Positions 1 to 6,400 of a DNA stretch of 11,881 nt are shown in pieces. Position numbers and translations under genes: made by a program. Position 1 is the first letter of the stretch. Every line of letters begins with the position of its first letter. Origin of the DNA: an archaeon. Lineage in GTDB: Archaea; Nanobdellota; Nanobdellia; Woesearchaeales; GW2011-AR9. The DNA is taken from positions 1 to 11,881 of the forward strand of contig JAGVMW010000081.1 in NCBI GenBank assembly GCA_020053615.1, given 5' to 3'. A model generated the notes under the pieces. It saw nothing but the letters and a program-made list of their open reading frames with translations. It had not been told where the DNA came from and made no database searches.

Positions 1-1
1 A

Positions 2-340
2 AATGATAATGGCTGGTCAGCAATTAGAAGTGCCGGCTCAGGCTCCATGAAATATCCTTCTCCAGATATTCTGGCTGGGAATGCTATCCGCAGATTAGCC
101 ATCGAATGTAAAGTCACTAAAGATAAAAATAAATACTTTGCTCCAGATGAAATAGAGCAATTGAGAACTTTCTCGCAGAATTTTGGGGCAGAGGCATGGA
201 TTGGAATTAAATTTGCCGGAGAAGAATGGTATTTTTTGATGCTTGAAGATTTAGAGAATACTGGAGTTAATTTTGGCGCTTCAGTAGAATTGACCAAGAG
301 AAGAGGATTGACTAAAGAAGAACTGTTGGGAAAAGAATAA
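2..340 (+). CDS. hjc: Holliday junction resolvase Hjc (5' end cut off by window edge)
   Basis: Archaeal Holliday junction resolvase, a dimeric nuclease that cuts four-way DNA junctions during recombination and fork repair. The reading frame is open from the left edge, so the gene begins outside the window; 112 codons plus stop are visible. The ATG at 47 is internal, because conserved Hjc sequence (Gly-Trp-Ser-Ala-Ile-Arg-Ser-Ala-Gly-Ser) lies upstream of it in frame. Counting visible residues, the PD-(D/E)xK nuclease core is present: Asp22 in Pro-Ser-Pro-Asp, then Glu35-Cys-Lys37 in Ala-Ile-Glu-Cys-Lys. The family's Phe-Gly-Ala-Glu-Ala-Trp-Ile-Gly-Ile-Lys-Phe stretch follows. The N-terminal catalytic Glu/Arg would lie off the window. 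The TFE TATA box begins about 5 bp after the stop, so transcription of the two genes is probably separate. Confidence 0.93.
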   Translation, partial: NDNGWSAIRSAGSGSMKYPSPDILAGNAIRRLAIECKVTKDKNKYFAPDEIEQLRTFSQNFGAEAWIGIKFAGEEWYFLMLEDLENTGVNFGASVELTKRRGLTKEELLGKE

Positions 341-344
341 GGAA

Positions 345-355
345 ATATTTAAAAG
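345..355 (+). promoter_or_regulatory. TATA box of the tfe promoter
   Basis: The sequence ATATTTAAAAG is centred about 35 bp before the tfe ATG at 385. An archaeal transcription start about 26 bp downstream would fall near 376, giving a leader of only about 8 nt. No Shine-Dalgarno sequence is visible before the ATG, which fits a near-leaderless mRNA. The box sits just after the hjc stop codon. Confidence 0.5.
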
Positions 356-384
356 CTACTTCCAAATCAATCATATACACTACC

Positions 385-990
385 ATGCGCCTTAACCTAA
401 AGAAAATAGAAGAAGTAGTCATCTCCGTTCTAGGTGAGCCAGGATTAGCGCTAGTTAAAGAACTGTATGGTAAAGAGAATGTTAATGAATTTGATTTAGC
501 TTCTCGAACTAAGAAAGATATCAAAGTTATCCGTAAGATGCTGTATTTCTTGTACAATCATCATCTAGTTGTGTTTACCCGCAAGAAAGACAAACAGAAA
601 GGGTGGTATATCTACTATTGGACTTTGCAGCCAGATAGCATCATGTTTCATTATTTGAAACGTAAAAGAGAGTTGCTAGCAGAACTAAAATCAAAAATGG
701 AAAGCGGACAGAAAGAGTTGTTCTACATCTGCAGCAAGAATTGTATTAAATTAAATTTTGACCAATCATTAGATTTTGAATTTCATTGCCCCGAATGCGG
801 AGAGTTGGTAATGCCGGACGAAGGTAAAGGATTGGAAAGTATTCCTCAAAGAATTAAAGAAATTGAAGAAGAATTGGCTTCAGCCGCAATAGAAGAAAAG
901 AGAAAGCCGGCTAAAGCTAAAAAAGTTGTTTCTAAGAAAAAGATAGTTAAGAAAATTAAAGCAAAATTAAAACCTAAAAAGAAGAAATAA
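385..990 (+). CDS. tfe: Transcription factor E (TFE, alpha subunit of TFIIE-like factor)
   Basis: Archaeal homologue of TFIIE-alpha, which helps TBP/TFB and RNA polymerase open promoter DNA. Residues about 5-85 form the winged-helix domain (the Val-Lys-Glu-Leu-Tyr-Gly-Lys-Glu-Asn-Val region through Trp-Tyr-Ile-Tyr-Tyr-Trp). A charged linker helix follows (about 88-110), then a zinc ribbon with Cys116-x3-Cys120 and Cys135-Pro-Glu-Cys138. Its loop, Leu-Asn-Phe-Asp-Gln-Ser-Leu-Asp-Phe-Glu-Phe-His, is typical of TFE. After a short helix (152-171) the protein ends in a very basic tail, with 17 Lys in the last 31 residues. Some family members lack such a tail; it may contact DNA or RNA (inference). 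The 201 residues are close to family size plus the tail. The gene is convergent with the small - strand gene, 5 bp away. Confidence 0.93.
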   Translation: MRLNLKKIEEVVISVLGEPGLALVKELYGKENVNEFDLASRTKKDIKVIRKMLYFLYNHHLVVFTRKKDKQKGWYIYYWTLQPDSIMFHYLKRKRELLAELKSKMESGQKELFYICSKNCIKLNFDQSLDFEFHCPECGELVMPDEGKGLESIPQRIKEIEEELASAAIEEKRKPAKAKKVVSKKKIVKKIKAKLKPKKKK

Positions 991-995
991 CAAAA

Positions 996-1193
996 TTATT
1001 TTCTTTTCTTTGATATTGCTCGTTCGATTATGGTTTCTTCACGAAGCACTTTCGAAGTCATCTTTTGGATATTGCTTTCCATAGAAGCTACTCTTCGTTC
1101 CAATAAGATGAGTATTCTTAATGAATATACTATTGCTGCTAATGTGCCTACGATTACCGCCAAAATTACCTGAGCTAAATCCAATCCTGCCAT
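996..1193 (-). CDS. Small membrane-anchored coiled-coil protein, unknown function
   Basis: A 65-residue protein whose family I do not recognise. Residues about 5-31 form one strongly hydrophobic segment (Leu-Ala-Gln-Val-Ile-Leu-Ala-Val-Ile-Val-Gly onward to Ile-Leu-Ile-Leu-Leu), a likely transmembrane helix. The rest is polar and predicted helical (Glu-Arg-Arg-Val-Ala-Ser-Met-Glu-Ser-Asn-Ile-Gln-Lys-Met), ending in Lys-Lys-Arg-Lys, which suggests a short cytoplasmic coiled coil. Two things support a real gene: a Shine-Dalgarno GAGGTG (1200-1205) six bases before the ATG, and a TATA box TTTATATA (1257-1264) further upstream. Its start region lies back to back with the aIF2-beta promoter. The function is unknown; it could be a small scaffold or a regulator of a membrane complex. 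Confidence 0.65.
   Translation of the reverse strand: MAGLDLAQVILAVIVGTLAAIVYSLRILILLERRVASMESNIQKMTSKVLREETIIERAISKKRK
999..1013 (+). terminator. T-rich tract after tfe
   Basis: A pyrimidine run (TTTTCTTTTCTTT) follows the tfe stop codon by about 8 bp. Archaeal RNA polymerase commonly terminates at oligo-T on the non-template strand. The tract overlaps the Lys/Arg codons at the end of the convergent small gene, so it may be coding composition only. Confidence 0.35.
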
Positions 1194-1199
1194 GTTTTA

Positions 1200-1264
1200 C
1201 ACCTCTCTTTTAGTCATTATAATAGTTAGGTTAGAGAAGTAAAGAAAATAATGGAGTATATAAA
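1200..1264 (-). promoter_or_regulatory. Promoter and ribosome binding site of the small membrane protein gene
   Basis: Read on the - strand, a TATA box TTTATATA occupies 1257-1264, which predicts a transcript start near 1234 and a leader of about 40 nt. That leader contains GAGAGGTG (1200-1207), a good Shine-Dalgarno sequence spaced six bases from the ATG (1193). A real leader with a ribosome binding site contrasts with the near-leaderless genes on the + strand. Confidence 0.5.
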
Positions 1265-1294
1265 CGTTTTGGAGAGATTTCATTAAATCTGAGA

Positions 1295-1308
1295 CTAAAG
1301 TTTATAAA
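1295..1308 (+). promoter_or_regulatory. BRE/TATA of the aIF2-beta operon; predicted near-leaderless start
   Basis: TTTATAAA at 1301-1308 is preceded by the purine-rich BRE-like CTAAAG. The box is centred about 27 bp before the ATG at 1332, exactly the usual archaeal distance from TATA centre to transcription start. The mRNA should therefore start at or within a few bases of the start codon. No Shine-Dalgarno sequence is present. Confidence 0.65.
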
Positions 1309-1331
1309 ACGGGCTAGAAATCGATAGAGTA

Positions 1332-1742
1332 ATGGAAGACTACGAACAACTATTGCAGAAAGCAGAACAAGAACTGCCAGAGAAATCAGCCGGCGCAGAG
1401 CGATTTGTGATAGACAAAGTCATAGGGCACATTGAAGGAAATAAAACCATTATTGTAAACCTGAAGAAAATTGCTAAAGATTTGGGCAGGGATGAAAATC
1501 ATTTATTAAAATACTTATTGCGAGAGTTAGCTACTCCTGGAAAGTTTGTGGGAGAGAGAACTATTTTTGGAACTAAAGTACCGGCTTCATCTATTAACAA
1601 GAAAATCAAGCAATATGCCTCAGAATTGGTGTATTGCTCTGAATGTGGAAAGCCGGAAACTAAATTAGTCGAAGAAAAAGAGGTAATATACCTGCGTTGT
1701 TTAGCCTGCGGAGCTAAAAAGCCGGTAAAGAGGGTTATCTAA
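1332..1742 (+). CDS. eif2b: Translation initiation factor aIF2 subunit beta
   Basis: Beta subunit of archaeal initiation factor 2, which with alpha and the GTPase gamma subunit brings initiator Met-tRNA to the small ribosomal subunit. The 136-residue length is normal for the family. Residues 1-20 form the N-terminal helix that contacts gamma (Tyr-Glu-Gln-Leu-Leu-Gln-Lys-Ala). The central alpha-beta domain carries the diagnostic Glu-Gly-Asn-Lys-Thr-Ile-Ile stretch (35-41) and the helix around His-Leu-Leu-Lys-Tyr-Leu-Leu-Arg-Glu-Leu (57-66). The C-terminal zinc ribbon has Cys102-x2-Cys105 and Cys123-x2-Cys126, followed by Gly-Ala. It is first gene of a tight operon with a DUF424 gene and a radical SAM gene, and is read from a near-leaderless promoter. 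Confidence 0.96.
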   Translation: MEDYEQLLQKAEQELPEKSAGAERFVIDKVIGHIEGNKTIIVNLKKIAKDLGRDENHLLKYLLRELATPGKFVGERTIFGTKVPASSINKKIKQYASELVYCSECGKPETKLVEEKEVIYLRCLACGAKKPVKRVI

Positions 1743-1752
1743 GAGGAAGACC

Positions 1753-2052
1753 ATGAAATTTATTGTTTCTCAGAAAGATATGCCTGAGGGAATTCTAATT
1801 ACGATTACGGATGTTGAAATTATGGGTAAGAAATACGAAGAAGGGAAGAAGCAACTTGATTTAACCAATAAATTTTACCAAGGCGACGAGAAAGATGATA
1901 AAGAAACCATGGAAATTATTAAAAGCGGATATATTTTACAATTTACGGGATTAAAAGCGGTTGGTTTAGGATTGAAGTTAGGATTGATTAAGATGGGAAG
2001 GACTATTTCCGTTTCAGGGATACCTCATGCAGAGGTTGTGGTGGAAGGGTAG
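1753..2052 (+). CDS. DUF424 family protein
   Basis: A conserved archaeal protein of unknown function (DUF424, recalled from family knowledge, not searched). The 99-residue sequence shows the family pattern: an N-terminal beta strand with Ile-Leu-Ile-Thr-Ile-Thr-Asp, then Gly-Lys-Lys-Tyr-Glu-Glu-Gly-Lys-Lys-Gln-Leu-Asp-Leu (25-37), a Tyr-Gln-Gly turn, a segment with Gly-Leu-Lys-Ala-Val-Gly-Leu-Gly-Leu-Lys-Leu-Gly-Leu-Ile, and a C-terminal Gly-Ile-Pro-His-Ala-Glu-Val (89-95). The Pro-His-Ala motif is the best family marker. It starts 10 bp after aIF2-beta, with a GAGG-like ribosome site just before its ATG. DUF424 genes are often next to aIF2-beta in archaea, so a link to translation is plausible but unproven. 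Confidence 0.8.
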   Translation: MKFIVSQKDMPEGILITITDVEIMGKKYEEGKKQLDLTNKFYQGDEKDDKETMEIIKSGYILQFTGLKAVGLGLKLGLIKMGRTISVSGIPHAEVVVEG

Positions 2053-2058
2053 TATTGA

Positions 2059-3060
2059 TTGAACCAAATGATTGCCGCTAGAAAAAAGTTGAAATTAGGA
2101 AGAGCTTACTTAGAGTCATTGGTACATCCGATACCGTTGTGGACTCATCTATGGATTACCAATAAGTGTAACTTGAATTGCGATTATTGTTATGTGGTGG
2201 ATAACCATTCGAAAGATCCTCATCTTGAAGAAGTCCAATCTTGGATTGCTCATAGCGATTATCTGGGAACGGCAATTGTGGCTTTTATGGGAGGAGAGCC
2301 TCTGCTTAGGAAAGACTTGGCTGAAATTATTTCTTCGGCGGACCAACGAAATTTAATGACTTATTTGACCACAAACGGAAAATTATTAACTCCTAAAAGA
2401 TTAGAAGAGTTAGCTCAAGCAGGTTTGGATATTTTAGAAATATCTGTAGATGGCTATGACCAAGCCGGAAAGTCTGGAAAAACGTTAGATGGGAAAGAAA
2501 CTTTAATTGACTGGCTGGAAGACACTCACAGAAAATATGGAATGCGATTTAAAATTCACCAAGTATTATCCCCTAAAACAATAGCAGAAACCCCTAATTT
2601 GGTAGAATTAGTTAAAAATCGAAGAATTCCAATTTCTTTTGGGATGGTGTACCAAGCAGATAAAACGGTGAGTTTTAGCCCTAAAGAAAAAGAAAAGATG
2701 GAACAAACTTTAAGATTGATTATGGAAAGCAAAAGAAAAGGCTTATCCATCATTAACCCGTTACGTTATTTTCAAGATGCATGGTTCTCTTTAGAACACC
2801 CTTACAAAATGAATTGCGATATTGGGAGGTATATGGTTCAGGCGTCAACCAATGGAAAAGTTTATGTTTGTTCTAAGTTAGGAGAAGAGAGTGAAGTGAG
2901 ATTTTTAGATATTGATAAAGATTATTTTAGGAACGACCAACATAAAAGTAAAGAGTTGCTTGAACGATGCAGCCATAAATGTTTATCGGCGTGTGCTTAT
3001 ACCACGAATTACTTCCGAGAGAATCCTTTAAGTTTTATCTCTACATTTAGGAAAGGCTAA
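2059..3060 (+). CDS. Radical SAM protein with SPASM-like C-terminal cysteine cluster
   Basis: A radical SAM enzyme; the substrate cannot be assigned. The SAM-cleaving 4Fe-4S cluster motif is Cys37-x3-Cys41-x2-Cys44 (Cys-Asn-Leu-Asn-Cys-Asp-Tyr-Cys). Gly-Gly-Glu-Pro (78-81) follows in strand 2 and binds the SAM amino group, and Glu-Ile-Ser-Val-Asp-Gly (127-132) is also typical. The C-terminal part has Cys253, Cys271, and Cys304-x3-Cys308-x3-Cys312, like SPASM/twitch domains that hold auxiliary Fe-S clusters in peptide- and heme-modifying enzymes. The upstream TTG (2059) or the in-frame ATG at 2068 could be the start; the ribosome signal does not decide between them. It begins 6 bp after the DUF424 gene, so it belongs to the aIF2-beta operon. 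Its stop overlaps the stop of the convergent zinc-protein gene. Confidence 0.85.
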   Translation: MNQMIAARKKLKLGRAYLESLVHPIPLWTHLWITNKCNLNCDYCYVVDNHSKDPHLEEVQSWIAHSDYLGTAIVAFMGGEPLLRKDLAEIISSADQRNLMTYLTTNGKLLTPKRLEELAQAGLDILEISVDGYDQAGKSGKTLDGKETLIDWLEDTHRKYGMRFKIHQVLSPKTIAETPNLVELVKNRRIPISFGMVYQADKTVSFSPKEKEKMEQTLRLIMESKRKGLSIINPLRYFQDAWFSLEHPYKMNCDIGRYMVQASTNGKVYVCSKLGEESEVRFLDIDKDYFRNDQHKSKELLERCSHKCLSACAYTTNYFRENPLSFISTFRKG

Positions 3061-3416
3061 AGTGGTTTTTCATCTTCAGTAGCTTCTTCCTCATCATCTC
3101 CTTCATCCATCAAACTCTCTGACATTACCTGCGCTCCAAAGGAAAACATGAACTTGGCCAATTCCTTTTTGGAAAGCTCTTTCAACTCTTCTTTCCGCTC
3201 ATCCCATATTCCGGGAAATACTTCTTCTACCATAGAATCTACCATTTTCTGGCGGACTTCTGCAGATGGAGCTTCGACATGCATTTTATCCAATTCTACA
3301 TCAGATATTTCTTCGTGCTGTCGATAACATTCAAAGCAGAGATGTTTTACAGTATCACATCCTTCTTCTGAACAATTCATTTCTTTATGGCATAAATTAC
3401 ATTTTGTTTTTTCCAT
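3057..3416 (-). CDS. Small zinc-binding protein with acidic tail, unknown function
   Basis: A 119-residue protein I cannot assign. The N-terminus is a compact metal site: Cys6-x2-Cys9, then Cys15, Cys20 and His25, then Cys27-x2-Cys30. This could be a treble-clef or two-zinc module of the B-box/ZZ type. The middle (about 48-104) is charged and probably helical, with Met-Val-Asp-Ser-Met-Val-Glu-Glu-Val-Phe and Leu-Ala-Lys-Phe-Met-Phe-Ser-Phe. The last 16 residues are very acidic. A strong Shine-Dalgarno GGGAGGA (3421-3427) stands four bases before the ATG. The gene lies 33 bp after DP2 on the same strand, so it is probably co-transcribed with the polymerase. A role near PolD is inference. It shares 4 bp with the convergent radical SAM gene. 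Confidence 0.75.
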   Translation of the reverse strand: MEKTKCNLCHKEMNCSEEGCDTVKHLCFECYRQHEEISDVELDKMHVEAPSAEVRQKMVDSMVEEVFPGIWDERKEELKELSKKELAKFMFSFGAQVMSESLMDEGDDEEEATEDEKPL

Positions 3417-3420
3417 TTTA

Positions 3421-3427
3421 TCCTCCC
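3421..3427 (-). promoter_or_regulatory. Strong Shine-Dalgarno of the zinc-protein gene
   Basis: GGGAGGA on the - strand, four bases before the ATG at 3416. It is the clearest ribosome site in the window. It fits a distal operon gene in a 33-bp gap after DP2 that needs its own ribosome entry. Confidence 0.65.
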
Positions 3428-3449
3428 GTAATATTTCAACTTTATAACA

Positions 3450-6400
3450 TTAAACAAATGCTCCCAATCCTACCTGTTTATCTTTCTCCTTTCCAAACAC
3501 ACAATCTGCGTTAAACTTTAATAATTCAATGGTCTGTTTGAGATAAGGAGAGAAATCATACTTTTGACATAATAACAAAGATGGACCAAGATATTTTATT
3601 ACCGAACCTTCAGTTATAGTAAATATTATCTTTCCGCCGCAGGTGGTGCATTTCCCACATAAAGGCGGTCTGCGATATGAAGTATTACACTTCACACAGC
3701 GAAACTGCTGCATAGAAAACTTTTTCAGGTTGCCTTTGATATCTTTTAGGAAATGTTTTTGAATCACTAATCGAGCTACATCGTCTAAATTTACTGCTCT
3801 TACTTTCCGGGCAATTTCCATCTGGCCGATTAATTTTTCATTCATAGAGGGAAGAATCTTGTAAGCAGAACATTGCACTCCTTTGTTGAAATTATCAATG
3901 GGATGAGTAAAGCCGAAGCCTTCGTATTGCGCCGGTGTGTTTAATCTATCTCCCAATTGAGGCATCTTTTTCTGTTCTGGGCCAAACTTAACTTCCCACG
4001 GTTTTTTCATCTCTAACGCCGCTTCGTATAATTCTAAAGGGTATTTCCACGCTACGTCTAATCCATGCACTTGGTCGTCAACTTCGGAAGGATACAATAT
4101 ACTGGTTAATACTAATGGAGCATCCATTACTCCGCCGCGAGTGTTGGGCAGGAACTTACGTGAGAAATTTAACAACGCATCCATTAATAACATCACACAA
4201 GCTTCATCGCCGTCACATCGTGTGTTTAATATTTGATTTTCCCAAAGAATATTTTTATCTTGGTCTGAATCATACTCAATATTGAGACAATAAGAATTAA
4301 CTTTCTCTTTGAATGATTCAACTTTAACCACTTCATCAATTAAGACATCATTAATTCCTCCAAGTAGAGAATATTTCTGATTGAACAACTCTTTTTCATA
4401 AGTTAATTTGTAAATATTATGTTTTAGTTTATCGCTTCTTGTTTTTTTTAAATTTAATAAAAGTATTTTGTCTCCATTTTTTGCTAAATGTGCTTTCTTA
4501 ATATGTAGTTGATTTTCCAAGAAATACATAAAGTCATGAGTTTCGGTCATCATCAAAGAACGCTTAGTAGAAGTAGTTATCTTGACCCATTTTTTTGGGA
4601 TTGGGGCTTTTATAAAATATTTTACATTTTTCTTCTTTAATTTGTAATTCTTGGGGTCAACACCAAACACAAAATATTCTTGATCGCATTCAACTTTAAG
4701 TGTTCCAAAGCCATCTATCTTTTTAGTTTTAGCGCCGTTCTTAATCAATGTCTCTACAAATGAACCAATTTTATTATATTTAATCTCTTCCTTATCATCT
4801 TCATACACAAACCGAGTATTGGGATGCACACAGTCCCTTCTCATTCCTGCATGAAACATGGGGTGAGTTATCAATCCCTGCGTCTCAGAAAAGCCAACGA
4901 TTCTGCCGACGGTAGCAGCAGAGATATGCGGAGCTAATCCGATAACTAAATGTCCCACCAAATCTTCTTCTTTCTTAACTTTGTAAAAAGGCTTTAATCC
5001 GTAAAACTTTATCAGTAATTCATCCAGAAAATTAGCTACTCGGCTTAATACTTTAGGAGCAGATTCGTCGAGGGAATCAAATCCGGGCAGAATTATATCT
5101 TGCGGTCTTAATTCTAACACTTGGTCATCGTGTTCTAATTCGTTTCCGTAAATATCTGTGTTATATCCTAACTTTCTTAACTTTTCTATCGAAGTTTTAA
5201 TTTCTTTAGGTTTGAATCCAGTTAAAGGTAGTTCGGTGCAATCATAACGAGTAGTTCCTTCTTTATTTACATAAATATTATGTTTAGCCCGCAGTATTCC
5301 TTTAGCTAGATGTTCTACTAAATGCTCTTTGTTAGAAGTTCCACGCACTCCTTTGATTAAATCAGGATGAATCGTCTCTTTCAATCTATCTTTGGCTTTG
5401 TTGAAATAATATTTGATGTCAACTTCCATGTTGCGATGGGCATAGGTTGGACCATGACGACAAGTTTCTTTAGGGACTACTCCGCAAACGCGGCAATGGT
5501 AACGCTTAACACATTTACCAGCACATTCTTCGCAATGAGGATAAACCATTTCTTTCTGGCACGCTTCACAGTAAAACAATGGAAAAGTAGAAGTGACTTT
5601 ACCTGCTTCCATCGCCGATTGAAAACTCCTCAGCCTATCGCCTTCTCCGCCTACTGGAAACATAACCTGCGGAGAACCGGTCATCTCTCGCATTTTAGCT
5701 TTTTCCGGCCTTCCCATTCTGGCTCCGATGAACGTTCCGGCTTTATCACGAAGAGAAACTGGTGAAATCAAATTAAGTGCGTCTAGGCCATTTTTGTCGG
5801 CAATTTGTTCTGCTGAAATATTTAACAATTCTAATTCTGCTGGGGATTTGAAGTTAAAACATAATGCAATTGACTTGGATTCATTCTCTCCAATCACAAT
5901 ACTGTCTTTATTGACTACTTGGTGAGGTATTCCTACTAATTCTAGAACTCGTTTAGCTTTCAAATGAACTTCTGACGTAGCGGGGTAATAAGGTAAAACT
6001 AATTTTTTAATTTCTTTATTTTCAACTTTTAATTTGCCTTCTTTAAGATACTCTAATAAGAGTTGTATATCGCTGCCTGAAACTAATTTCCAATAATAGA
6101 TATATTCCGGATGTAGAGATACTTTCAATACTGAACTAATAGAAACTGCTTCTTCGATGGTTGGAACTATTAAGAGTGGTTTTTCAATTAATTCGGAAAG
6201 CTTTTCTTTACTTAATCCAATTTCCAATGCTGCTTTTTCTACTCCTCCCTCGGTAAAATTAATAGAAATTGCTTTCTCCGCTTCTAATGCCCACCATTCG
6301 GGACAATATCCTGCCGGAACTAAATCTTGGCCATTCTCAGAAAAATCTCCATAATTAAACAGAATATCCCCCAGAAATATGATTTCTTCAACTTCAGAGT

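Noticed and set aside
47..340. A separate 97-residue gene starting at the ATG at 47
   Set aside because: The frame is open further upstream and encodes conserved Hjc residues there, so this ATG is internal to a gene cut by the window edge.
5367..5765. 132-codon open frame on the + strand opposite DP2
   Set aside because: It is antisense to the conserved zinc region of DP2 and its product resembles no family; an overlap artefact, as are other short frames opposite DP1 and DP2.
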